Shown in pieces: positions 13,361-20,994 of a stretch of 45,128 nt of DNA. The notes under the pieces were generated by a model. The model was not told the origin of the DNA, did no database searches, and worked only from the letters and a program-made list of their open reading frames with translations. Positions within the stretch are counted from its first letter, which is position 1, and each line of letters starts with the position of its first letter. The stretch is from NCBI GenBank assembly GCA_013286045.1, contig JABDGM010000028.1, forward strand, positions 1 through 45,128. The letters run 5' to 3'. A program made the translations under genes and the position numbers. Origin of the DNA: Planctomycetota bacterium (GTDB lineage: Bacteria; Planctomycetota; Planctomycetia; Pirellulales; Lacipirellulaceae).

Positions 13361-13959
13361 CGCTCGCGATTCGCTGCAACCCACTTATATGCGCGCTGCG
13401 ATGTCTACAAATCTCTCTTCTGGCGATCGCAGTCTCTCTGCTGGCATACTGCGGATTCGTTGTTGTGGACGCGCGGATGTTTCAGGAGGTTGAGAGCCGC
13501 CAGCTCAGCGCCGCTCCGGAGAGACCGGCAAATCCATTGGCGTCCGCGCCCCAAGGGCTGATCGGCCGCATCGACATATCGCGCCTGGGAATTTCCGTAA
13601 TCGTCATGGAGGGAACCAGCGGCGCAATCCTTCGGCGCGCTGCCGGACACATCCCCGGCACGGCGTTGCCCGGCCAAGCCGGCAATATCGGAATCTCCGC
13701 GCATCGCGATACCTTCTTTCGCCCTTTGCGAAATGTCCGGCGGGACGACGTAGTTACACTCGCCACACCGGGCGGAGAATACCGCTATCGCGTGCTGTCC
13801 ACCGAGATAGTAAGTCCGAGCGATGTCACAGTACTAGCATCGGATGGAAACGAAATACTCACGCTGGTGACTTGCTTTCCGTTCTATTTCATCGGTCCCG
13901 CGCCCAGGCGCTTCATCGTGCGCGCCGAGCGGGTCGGGTTGAACGCTGACATGGAATAA
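13357..13959 (+). CDS. Class D-like sortase
   Basis: 200 residues. An N-terminal membrane helix (about 19-37) anchors the protein, leaving the catalytic domain in the periplasm. The sortase core (about 68-195) has GNIGISAHRDTFFRPLRNV with catalytic His116, LTLVTCFPFYFIGPAP with catalytic Cys173, and RRFIVRA supplying Arg184/185. The HRDTFFRPL and TLVTCxPFYFxGxAPxRFIVRA patterns are those of class D sortases, transpeptidases that cut LPxTA-type signals and join the Thr to an amine. It is coupled to the VWFA gene by a 4-nt overlap. The likely substrate is encoded at 11588-12337. Confidence 0.93.
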   Translation: MTLAIRCNPLICALRCLQISLLAIAVSLLAYCGFVVVDARMFQEVESRQLSAAPERPANPLASAPQGLIGRIDISRLGISVIVMEGTSGAILRRAAGHIPGTALPGQAGNIGISAHRDTFFRPLRNVRRDDVVTLATPGGEYRYRVLSTEIVSPSDVTVLASDGNEILTLVTCFPFYFIGPAPRRFIVRAERVGLNADME

Positions 13960-14043
13960 CTCGCCTTTGCTTCGCCTGCCTTCGCGATGCCGCGCAAGCT
14001 GCCCCGAATTCAGAGTGGCGCCCTGCGTGCCCTCCGGCCGCCC

Positions 14044-15069
14044 ATGCGCGCGATCGTACTTCTGCTGCTGACCACGGCTGCGGCGCAGCCGCAGTTCAAG
14101 AGCACCGTCCCGCTGGTGATTTCGCCCATCACAGTGAACGACGCCGCAGGCCGGCCGGTCAACGGACTCACCGCGAACTATCTGGCGTTGTTCGACAACA
14201 GCGTGCCGCAAAAGATACAGCTTCAGGTTGTGGACGAGCCGGTGTCGCTCGCCGTGTTGATTCAGGTGAGCCCGAACGCGTCGGCTGTGCTCGATAAGCT
14301 CAGCAACAGCGCCAATCTTCTGTGCGATCTGCTGGCAGCGTACCAGGGCGAAACCGCGCTGCTCACCTTCAGCGATACGGTCCACCTGGCACAGGACTTC
14401 ACACCCGATTCCACCAAGCTGCGGAATGTCCTGAAGTATCTGCGGCCGAAGTACGATGGAGCGGTCTTATATGACGGCATCGCCGATGCGCTCCATCTGC
14501 TCGACAAGCGCGACCCAGGGCGCCGCCGCATCCTGCTGGTGATCGCGCAGCAGCGCGCTCGCGGAAGTAGGACCAAACTCGATGTCTTGCTGCGGGACCC
14601 GGCGCTGCAGAATGCGACCATTTACTGGCTCACTTACTCGGTGTTCCTAACTCCATTTACCAGTAAGACGAAGACGAAGTGGGACCGCATGACCGACGAA
14701 GCGAAGAAAGACCCGCTGCGGTTTCAAGGCGACCATCCTTTCCCCTTTCCCGAAGAGGAAGTCGGATTGCCGCCAGATCTCGCGCCCGGCAGCCTGTTCA
14801 ACATCTTCACCTCCCTCGCGAAGCAGACGAAAGTGGATGCGGCGGCGCTGCTTTCGCGCACCACTGGCGGCCGCACGTGGGCCTTCCTCAAGAAGAGCGG
14901 GCTCGAAGAGGCCATCCACGCCGTCGCCGATGAAGCGCACCAGCAATACATCGTGAGCTTCTCGCCCCAGCCCGATGCGCCCGGGGTATTCCACTCGCTT
15001 CGCGCAGAGGTGAAAGGCCGGCCCGAATTGAGTGTCCGAACGCGGACCGGTTATTGGAGCGTGCAGTAA
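14044..15069 (+). CDS. VWFA-like secreted protein with degenerate metal site
   Basis: 341 residues from ATG 14044, which gives a signal peptide MRAIVLLLLTTAAAQPQ; an in-frame ATG at 13987 would add 19 residues, and neither has a clear ribosome site. The fold follows the acidobacterial VWFA-related family: STVPLVISPITVNDAAGRPV, a central Rossmann-like domain, and the closing ELSVRTRTGYWSVQ. The usual DxSxS is replaced by LIQVSPNAS (Asp lost) and SDGG by VIAQQRA, so metal-dependent adhesion is probably lost. A 50-residue insertion (TKTKTKWDRMTD to EEEVGLPPDL) is unusual. It lies 84 bp after the sortase on the same strand and is probably part of the same operon. Confidence 0.82.
   Translation: MRAIVLLLLTTAAAQPQFKSTVPLVISPITVNDAAGRPVNGLTANYLALFDNSVPQKIQLQVVDEPVSLAVLIQVSPNASAVLDKLSNSANLLCDLLAAYQGETALLTFSDTVHLAQDFTPDSTKLRNVLKYLRPKYDGAVLYDGIADALHLLDKRDPGRRRILLVIAQQRARGSRTKLDVLLRDPALQNATIYWLTYSVFLTPFTSKTKTKWDRMTDEAKKDPLRFQGDHPFPFPEEEVGLPPDLAPGSLFNIFTSLAKQTKVDAAALLSRTTGGRTWAFLKKSGLEEAIHAVADEAHQQYIVSFSPQPDAPGVFHSLRAEVKGRPELSVRTRTGYWSVQ
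14794..14850 (+). repeat. Source copy of a duplicated 57-bp segment
   Basis: Lies inside the second VWFA-like gene and encodes LFNIFTSLAKQTKVDAAAL. A similar copy lies at 15141-15196. Confidence 0.7.
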
Positions 15070-15140
15070 CCCGCGCGCCTCATAGTCATACCGCGTTTCC
15101 AGAGCTTAGGGGCCGATACACCCGCGCCGCAGCGCGCGGT

Positions 15141-15196
15141 CTGTTCAACATCTTCACTTCCTTTCGCAGCAGACGAAGGTGGATGCGGTGGCGCTG
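15141..15196 (+). repeat. Decayed duplicate of VWFA-like gene tail
   Basis: About 85% identical to 14794-14850, with small indels that break the frame, lying downstream of the stop codon. It looks like the relic of a tandem duplication of the gene's 3' part or of a lost paralogue. Confidence 0.65.
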
Positions 15197-15319
15197 ATTG
15201 GCGAAAGCATGGCCACCGCTATATCCCCGGAGGAATCATTCGGCGATGGGCGCGGGCGCCGCGGAAGGCCGAATGCCGCCTCCGGCGGCTGGACAGGCCG
15301 GAGGCGCCGGAGGCCTATC

Positions 15320-15766
15320 CTACTGAAACACCGCGAAGCTGTAGCCGTGGCGTTCGAATCCGAGTGACTCGTAGAATCGATGCGCATCGCCGCGTTTCGT
15401 GTTACTTGAGAGCGCGAGCTTGTAGCAGCCCGCTTTGCGGCACTCCCCGAGGGCATGTTCCATCATGGCCCGGCCGATCCCCTGCCCTTGGCGCGCGGGC
15501 GCGACCGCGACGTCTTCCACCACAGCAGACGGACGCCCGCGCTTGCCCAGCTTTCCGATGACGATCAGCGCGTACGTGCCCACCACTTCGCCATCCGTCA
15601 GTGCGGCCAGCAAGCGGTAGCCGGGCGTCATGCGGAGCCGCGCGACCTGCGCCCGCGCTTCGTCCAAGGTGAATGATTGGCCGCCATCGATGCCGGATTC
15701 GGCGAGCACGCGCAGAACTCCGGGCAGGTCGTCATCGGCGGCGTCACGAATTTCCAAGGCGGGCAT
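15320..15766 (-). CDS. GNAT-family N-acetyltransferase
   Basis: 148 residues: MPALEIRDAADDDLPGVLRV opens the fold, VVEDVAVAPARQGQGIGRAM holds the acetyl-CoA pyrophosphate loop (Q/RxxGxG/A), and NTKRGDAHRFYESLGFERHG closes it. It transfers acetyl from acetyl-CoA to an unknown amine. ATG 15766 is chosen because the family fold begins there; the frame stays open upstream but overlaps a promoter repeat. GC-rich dyads (GCCGCC GGA GGCGGC) lie downstream of its stop and may terminate it. Confidence 0.88.
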   Translation of the reverse strand: MPALEIRDAADDDLPGVLRVLAESGIDGGQSFTLDEARAQVARLRMTPGYRLLAALTDGEVVGTYALIVIGKLGKRGRPSAVVEDVAVAPARQGQGIGRAMMEHALGECRKAGCYKLALSSNTKRGDAHRFYESLGFERHGYSFAVFQ

Positions 15767-15794
15767 GGATCCATTTTCGATGATCGCAAGCAGC

Positions 15795-15823
15795 TTGACA
15801 CCCAGCGTAAACGGGATCATGCT
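15795..15823 (+). promoter_or_regulatory. Upstream copy of duplicated sigma-70 promoter
   Basis: TTGACA-N17-CATGCT, closely similar over about 40 bp to the copy at 15872-15900. It lies just outside the GNAT start and points toward the gene at 15918. Confidence 0.4.
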
Positions 15824-15871
15824 CCGTGAAGGGTTTGCGGACCGACCGGCCGGAGGCCTGTCGTACGGGGA

Positions 15872-15900
15872 TTGACACCCGGCGCAAACGCGACCATACT
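15872..15900 (+). promoter_or_regulatory. Sigma-70 promoter of the 15918 gene
   Basis: TTGACA-N17-CATACT, with the start expected near 15907. That leaves only a ribosome site (AGAGGA) before ATG 15918. Confidence 0.6.
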
Positions 15901-15917
15901 TCGGGAAAGAGGAAGCA

Positions 15918-16472
15918 ATGACGCATCGCGCAATCCGTTTGGGGCTGGCTCTCACGCTAGTCGCGTGCGCTCTCTGTCAGGAGCGCTCCAACCCCAGCGC
16001 TGCCGCTTACGCGTTCGTCTTCGCCCAGGTTGCCGACCTCCAGGCCGCGGATCGGACGCCGCCATTTCCCGGCCCGGATGGCAGTCCCGCTCCCATCCGG
16101 CCAAACGTTCAGGATGTCTTTGGCATTTCCCGCGATGAGGCCGAGATTCTGATCGCCACCGCCCGCGATTGCGGCGTGGGGGACCGCCCTTTCCAGGAAC
16201 AAAAAGCGGCGCTTGTTTTCCAGTCGCGCCTCGATTTCATCGAAACGGGCAAGCACTCGGACAATCTCGATGAACAGATAAAGAGTGTCAACGACCGGCA
16301 CGACCAGATGATTCTCGCGCACGTCCGCGAACTGAAAGAGAAGCTGCCCGAGGCCGCATTCGACAAAATCGTGGGGTACGTGCGCACTCCTGTCGGTGAG
16401 CGAAAGCCTCTCAGCGCAACGGTGGTGGTTCAACCCGTGGTCGAGGGAATGCCGCTCCCGGTCAAAAAGTAG
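15918..16472 (+). CDS. Small exported probable lipoprotein, function unknown
   Basis: 184 residues. The N-terminus MTHRAIRLGLALTLVACALC has a signal helix and a possible lipobox LVAC (Cys17). The mature part is mostly helical (AAAYAFVFAQVADLQA, then DEAEILIATARDCG, FQSRLDFIETG) and ends in a beta-like VVVQPVVEGMPLPVKK. No family is recognised. It has its own strong promoter, present in two tandem versions, and no partner genes. Confidence 0.75.
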   Translation: MTHRAIRLGLALTLVACALCQERSNPSAAAYAFVFAQVADLQAADRTPPFPGPDGSPAPIRPNVQDVFGISRDEAEILIATARDCGVGDRPFQEQKAALVFQSRLDFIETGKHSDNLDEQIKSVNDRHDQMILAHVRELKEKLPEAAFDKIVGYVRTPVGERKPLSATVVVQPVVEGMPLPVKK

Positions 16473-16732
16473 ATCTCTTCGGAGGAATATGTGGGTACTC
16501 ATATGTTCGAATGGCGGCCGGAAGCTTGGCTAGCCAGCTCGCGAGCCCGATACTGGGTTTCGCCGCCATGGCTAGGTGCCTTTCGAATCAATTTGTCCAC
16601 CGGTAAGTGCTGCGCCGTCACTGAGGATCTGTATCGGTAGCAGTTTCAGCTTCCAGATGGCGTGATCAGCTCGCAGGCCGAGGAGCGAGACCGGGGAACG
16701 CCGCCTTTTGGCATCCTACTTTGCACGTGCCT

Positions 16733-17500
16733 TCAACGCTTGCGGAAGGCGTCTGGTTTTGGATTCTGCATTCCACGCAGGAGTGCCCGTATGCCACGCT
16801 CGAAATCGTGATCCGCATTGGGCTTCAACCTCTGCGACAGGTACATTCGAAGATGAGGAAACCGGCCGGTCTGCAGAACTTTGATCAAGTAAGGCGCGAC
16901 AAGCTCCTGTTTCTTCTCCTCACTCAATCCATGTTGGGTATTGCTTTTGCGATCCCCCAATTCATAGGCGACAAACCCAGATGTATAGGCCCACAGCGCC
17001 CCAATCATCCTCAAGCGATCCCGCATGCGCGGAGCCGCTGCCGCGCACGTCGATAGTAGATGCTCAAACCATGCGAGGTAACCCGGGCCAAGCGGCGGCC
17101 GGGCGGTCACCAGCGGAATCAGCCAGGCGTGCGCCAAAAGTGTTTTGCGGGTTTCCGTCATAACCGCCAGTAGAGACTCCTGCCAGTTTCTGGCCGCCTG
17201 GGGAGCCAACGGAATCGTTCGAAATCCACTGTCCAGCATCAAATCCCAGATGTCCACTTTGGTGGAAACGTAGCGATAGAGAGTCATCGTTCCGCTGCTT
17301 AAAGAGTCCGCCAGACCGCGCAGGGAAACAGCCTCAAGGCCTCCCTTATCCGCCAGCGCCATCGCTGCGGTGGTGATCTCGTCGTAGCGCGCCTTTCGCC
17401 TGGGCGTAGAGTCCACTACCCGATCCCAAATCAAACGCGAGCCGGGCGAAGGGGCCGCAGCCTTCGGTGGCGGTTCTGGCCGCTTTTTGGTACCTCGCAT
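16733..17500 (-). CDS. TetR-family repressor
   Basis: 255 residues. The DNA-binding helices span about 38-85 (ARYDEITTAAMALADKGGLE, then VSLRGLADSLSSGTMTLYRYV), and the C-terminal domain (about 95-240) resembles TetR_C-type ligand pockets (TARPPLGPGYLAWFEHLLST). It has a proline-rich N-terminal extension of about 20 residues. It is divergent from the glycosidase-like gene at 17526. Two near-identical palindromes in the 25-bp gap are its probable operators, implying autorepression and control of that neighbour. Confidence 0.92.
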   Translation of the reverse strand: MRGTKKRPEPPPKAAAPSPGSRLIWDRVVDSTPRRKARYDEITTAAMALADKGGLEAVSLRGLADSLSSGTMTLYRYVSTKVDIWDLMLDSGFRTIPLAPQAARNWQESLLAVMTETRKTLLAHAWLIPLVTARPPLGPGYLAWFEHLLSTCAAAAPRMRDRLRMIGALWAYTSGFVAYELGDRKSNTQHGLSEEKKQELVAPYLIKVLQTGRFPHLRMYLSQRLKPNADHDFERGIRALLRGMQNPKPDAFRKR

Positions 17501-17510
17501 CTGCTACAGC

Positions 17511-17540
17511 GTACAATGTACCTATATGCGTACACTGTAC
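17511..17540. promoter_or_regulatory. Twin TetR operators GTACA-N-TGTAC
   Basis: GTACAATGTAC (17511-17521) and GTACACTGTAC (17530-17540) are perfect 5-bp arm palindromes with centres 19 bp apart. The first covers a -10-like TACAAT. The second covers codons 2-5 of the plus-strand gene. Confidence 0.7.
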
Positions 17541-18536
17541 CCATCCGGGGAGTTCCATTTCGGAATCTATCCAGGCGGCGCCGCTGGCGGAGACCTGGGG
17601 ATGCTCACGGGGCCACCGGATGATTTTGAACGTGTGACCGCCGCGCTCCGCGACTTGCAGGGCGATCGGCGTCTTTTCACCGTACGGTGCTATGACAGTT
17701 TTCAGGACGCGAACAGTCCCTTCCGTCATGCTCCATCCGCACCAACAGACTTCGTAAGGTATGCGCACGAATGCCGGCCGCTCGATTTGGTTCTACAGTA
17801 TCGGTCCGCCTCGGCGGATGTCGAGGGGTACCTGAGTTTCCTATCCAGCCGCATCCAGCGGTACGCCCGCCTGCTATATTCCGTGCAGATCACGGAGGAG
17901 CCGAATTTTGTGGACGGTCCGGATGTAATCGACGGCCCCTATCCGGAAGTCGCGCGGGCCCTCGTCGAAGGAGTCGTCGAAGCCAAGAGATTGTTGCGGA
18001 GTCTGGGAAGACCCCAAGTGAAAGTCGGGTTCAACTCGACGCCGACGTTCGGCCCGGGCGCGGACTTCTGGACTGGGCTTTCGGCCGCCGGAACCGAATT
18101 CCTCGACAGCCTCGACTACGTGGGACTGGACTTCTTTCCCGACGTGTTCAGGGCCGTTGCGCCGGATGGTGAGCCGGGCGACCTAGCATCTTCAGTACGC
18201 GGCGTCTTCCAGGCAATGCGGTCCGATTGGCTACCCAAAGCCGGCATTCCCGAGAGCATCCCAATCTACGTGTGCGAGCACGGTTGGCCGACTAACCAAG
18301 GACGAAGCGAAGATCGGCAAGCAAGGGTATTGGACTGCACGATTCGCACGATCTACGACAATCGAGTTCAACTGAACCTTGGCGCGTACTCGTTGTTTGC
18401 GCTCCGCGACGTGGCCCTGCGTACCCCGGATAACGTCGACAACCCCTTTTCCTTCTTCGGAATCATGACGGCGGATTACCAGCGAAAGCTCGCGTTTGAA
18501 ACCTACCGTGAGTTGATTGCCAGTCTCGGGACTTAA
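17526..18536 (+). CDS. TIM-barrel glycoside-hydrolase-like protein (clan A type)
   Basis: 336 residues. FHFGIYPGG suggests the first barrel strand. QITEEPN (about 121-127) resembles the strand-4 acid/base motif (NEP-like), and IYVCEHGWPT (Glu251) resembles the strand-7 nucleophile of clan GH-A. DYVGLDFFP lies between, as expected. There is no signal peptide, so a cytoplasmic role is likely. The exact GH family is not recognised. ATG 17526 is placed about 8 nt after a TACAAT -10, without a ribosome site, so the mRNA may be leaderless. The divergent TetR gene and shared operators suggest induction by a sugar or aglycone. Confidence 0.75.
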   Translation: MRTLYPSGEFHFGIYPGGAAGGDLGMLTGPPDDFERVTAALRDLQGDRRLFTVRCYDSFQDANSPFRHAPSAPTDFVRYAHECRPLDLVLQYRSASADVEGYLSFLSSRIQRYARLLYSVQITEEPNFVDGPDVIDGPYPEVARALVEGVVEAKRLLRSLGRPQVKVGFNSTPTFGPGADFWTGLSAAGTEFLDSLDYVGLDFFPDVFRAVAPDGEPGDLASSVRGVFQAMRSDWLPKAGIPESIPIYVCEHGWPTNQGRSEDRQARVLDCTIRTIYDNRVQLNLGAYSLFALRDVALRTPDNVDNPFSFFGIMTADYQRKLAFETYRELIASLGT

Positions 18537-18563
18537 ACCTTATGACGCGGATCGCCTCAATAT

Positions 18564-18722
18564 GAGTGCTCAGGCTCCCGAAATGGTCCGGGGAATGTGG
18601 CGTATCGCGTTCGATTAGGAATGGCCGGAGATCCGAAAGTTGGGGTCTCCACGTTGTGGCATTGGATTCCCAGATGGGGCTCAAGAACTGATCTCCAGCC
18701 GGCTCGTGGAGCCTGAACACCC
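18564..18722. other. Nested inverted repeats, possible structured RNA or small element
   Basis: An outer 15-bp imperfect inverted repeat (GAGTGCTCAGGCTCC at 18564, GGAGCCTGAACACCC at 18708) encloses GGCCGGAGATC/GATCTCCAGCC arms. It also holds an 8-bp hairpin (18627-18634 with 18643-18650, one G-U pair). It lies in the 327-bp gap after the glycosidase-like gene; no ORF explains it. Confidence 0.4.
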
Positions 18723-18863
18723 AACGCCAAAGTCACGATGAGAAAACCCTGCGGCTGTCGCAACTACCGAGTACTTGAACTAAACCATTGTCACTCGCCT
18801 GGCAGGTTGCCTGGGCCAGAATCAACCCACGATTCCCTCTGAAGTCAAAAGTCGACGGCCGAT

Positions 18864-19631
18864 CTACTGCCGGTCGTAGACGACCTTGACCTTCTCTTTA
18901 GTTGCGATAGCGCCGCCCGAGGCCGTCAGCGCATTGCCGTCCGCCGAAACGGAGTATTCGTACCGGTAAAGAGGCTTGCCGTCTTTCTTGACCGTGACGC
19001 CGAACGATCTCGCGCCCGATTTCGTCAACGTGGCCGTGAAGCCCGGGGCCATAGTGGGCCCAGTGCAGGGATAATCCTTGCCATCTACCTTGCCATCGCA
19101 CGTTAAATCGAGCGAGGGCACCTTATAAGATAGGCCGTCGGCGCCAGTGGCGGTCAACACGACAACCTCGGGCGATCCGGACTGCATGCCCTTGCTCTTC
19201 CACTTTCCCGCCAATCCGGGACCGCCGGAGACACGCTGATACGTGGTTGTGTCGTCCAACGCTTCGCCATTCGGCTTCGTGCCTTTGGTGTTCACGGTGA
19301 GCACGCCATCCGTACCTACTTTGAGCGTGTCGGTCCCCAGCACTCTTCCGTTCACTTTCCAAACTGTCTGCCAAGTGCTGGCATCCACGTTTTTCCAGGC
19401 GGCCGTGTCACCCATTCCGTCGGGGTATTCGTTGCCATCCAGCTTGAATTTGTACGTGTTGCCGTCGGCCGTGGCGCGCCACTCTCCAGACGGCGATGCC
19501 GTATAGGTAACCGTGGCGCCCGCGAAGTCGCTCTTCGCGGGATTGAACTTCCATGTGCCGGCGTAAGGCAAATCGGCGGCAGCCATCGCCAGCGAAGCGG
19601 CGAGGCCGAGAAATATGATTCGTGAACGCAT
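18864..19631 (-). CDS. Secreted protein of unknown function with beta-rich domains
   Basis: 255 residues with signal peptide MRSRIIFLGLAASLAMAAAD. The mature part has two similar beta-rich halves: PYAGTWKFNPAKSDFAGATV with DGNTYKFKLDGNEYPDG, then LAGKWKSKGMQSGSPEVVVL with LTCDGKVDGKDYPCTGP. The repeated GNEYPDG/GKDYPCTG motif and GTW/GKW openings suggest two lipocalin-like or calycin-like barrels. Two Cys in the second half may form a disulfide. Proteins like this are common in acidobacteria and have no known function. It is monocistronic by appearance. Confidence 0.78.
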   Translation of the reverse strand: MRSRIIFLGLAASLAMAAADLPYAGTWKFNPAKSDFAGATVTYTASPSGEWRATADGNTYKFKLDGNEYPDGMGDTAAWKNVDASTWQTVWKVNGRVLGTDTLKVGTDGVLTVNTKGTKPNGEALDDTTTYQRVSGGPGLAGKWKSKGMQSGSPEVVVLTATGADGLSYKVPSLDLTCDGKVDGKDYPCTGPTMAPGFTATLTKSGARSFGVTVKKDGKPLYRYEYSVSADGNALTASGGAIATKEKVKVVYDRQ

Positions 19632-19711
19632 CGATGGTATTCCCCTATTGCCAGAAATTATAGCCCAAGCGGGAGAAGAAACAGGAATAGCTCTTCGGCC
19701 AAAAACGCGGC

Positions 19712-20254
19712 CTATTTCTTCGGAGTGTTCATGTCTTTCTTGAGGCGAATTACAATATCGTTGGCCGTGCGATCCATTTCCTTTGAGTCCGAGCCCTTTG
19801 CAGGCTCATACACCGACCACAACACCTGGTGCGTTTTCGGATCCACCAGGAACAACGTGCCCTTGCTGGCGCCAAACGTGCTATGCACGGTCGGCAACTT
19901 GGTTTCGGTATCGATCGGCATCATCGGACCAGGCCCGGCCGTCTTCGGTTTCTCCGGCGGCAGGTCCACTTTCTTTACCGGCTCCGGGCTGGGCAGCAGC
20001 GTTTCAAGCTGGTCTTCGAATGTCGCGCCGACATGGTCGGTCAGCATCGCATCGGCGCGCTTGGGGTCGGTGACGATTTGGAAAACGTGGAGATTAGTCA
20101 GCCGGTTGGCCAGGTATTGGTCCATCCCGCGCGGCATTTGCAGGATATACACCGAACGCACGCCGTTCAGATCGGCGGCGCCCAGGGGCAGCAATCCGGC
20201 TGCCGCCGCAACGCCATACAGGAGAATGCTCACACGCCTCATGGGTTCCATCAT
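19712..20254 (-). CDS. Exported protein of unknown function
   Basis: 180 residues (176 if the in-frame ATG at 20242 is used). Signal peptide RRVSILLYGVAAAAGLLPLG is followed by VRSVYILQMPRGMDQYLANR, ADAMLTDHVGATFEDQL, a proline-rich linker (PSPEPVKKVDLPPEKPKTAG) and GTLFLVDPKTHQVLWSVYEP. The order of a strand-helix domain with a CsgG-like or DUF4136-like terminal strand pair suggests a periplasmic lipoprotein-like fold, but no lipobox is present and no family is claimed. It is read away from the glycosyltransferase operon. Confidence 0.7.
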   Translation of the reverse strand: MMEPMRRVSILLYGVAAAAGLLPLGAADLNGVRSVYILQMPRGMDQYLANRLTNLHVFQIVTDPKRADAMLTDHVGATFEDQLETLLPSPEPVKKVDLPPEKPKTAGPGPMMPIDTETKLPTVHSTFGASKGTLFLVDPKTHQVLWSVYEPAKGSDSKEMDRTANDIVIRLKKDMNTPKK

Positions 20255-20319
20255 ATCAACCGACGCTCCGCGGCCCGGAAAAGTCTGCCTGGGCGCTACG
20301 ATTTGCCCGCCGATACGCC

Positions 20320-20994
20320 ATGTATAAAGGCCAATCGATCGCCGTCATCATCCCCTGCCTCAACGAAGAGCAGGGCGTCGAGAAGGTTTTGCGCTCGCTG
20401 CCGGAGTTCGTCGACGAAATTATTGTGGTGGATAATGCCTCCACCGACCGCACGTCCGACGTCGCGGCGTCGCTCGGCGCCAAAGTGATTCGCGAAGACG
20501 TGCGCGGCTACGGACGCAGCTACAAGCGCGGCTTCGCCGGCGCCACTGCGGACCTGATCATCACGCTCGATGGCGATCACAGCTATCCCGCCGATGCGCT
20601 GTCTTATTTGATTGAGGCGTTCCTGCATCTCGACGTCGATTTTCTCAACGCCTCGCGCTTTCCGGTGCGCGACCGGCGCGCCATGAGCTTCAAAAACAAG
20701 TTTGGAAACCTCGTGCTCTCCATCGCCTTCTCTGCGCTGTTTTTCCGCTGGGTCCGCGATTCGCAATCTGGCATGTGGGTCTTCCGGCGCGCAATCCTGG
20801 AAGATATGAAGCTAGAATCGGACGGCATGGCGTTCTCCGAAGAGATCAAGATCGAGGCCGTGCGCAACCGCAAGATCCGCTTCGGCGAGATCTCTATTCA
20901 ATACTCCTCGCGCCTGGGCGAAACCAAGTTGAACGCGTGGCGCGATGGCTTCCGCAACCTGTCTTTCCTCGCCAAGAAGCGATTTTTTCGATGA
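20320..20994 (+). CDS. Family 2 glycosyltransferase, polyprenyl-phosphate type
   Basis: 224 residues. IAVIIPCLNEEQGVEKVLRS opens the GT-A fold, VVDNASTDRTSDVA binds nucleotide sugar, and LDGDHSYPAD is the metal DxD motif. The QSGMWVFRR and GETKLNAWRDG segments are like those of dolichyl-/undecaprenyl-phosphate sugar synthases. No C-terminal membrane helices. It likely moves a sugar to a lipid carrier at the inner face of the membrane. Its stop overlaps the next gene by 4 nt (ATGA), the first link in a five-gene operon. Confidence 0.92.
   Translation: MYKGQSIAVIIPCLNEEQGVEKVLRSLPEFVDEIIVVDNASTDRTSDVAASLGAKVIREDVRGYGRSYKRGFAGATADLIITLDGDHSYPADALSYLIEAFLHLDVDFLNASRFPVRDRRAMSFKNKFGNLVLSIAFSALFFRWVRDSQSGMWVFRRAILEDMKLESDGMAFSEEIKIEAVRNRKIRFGEISIQYSSRLGETKLNAWRDGFRNLSFLAKKRFFR

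Noticed and set aside
16505..16530. GTTCGAAT word suggesting a tRNA T-arm
   Set aside because: No acceptor or anticodon arm can be built around it.
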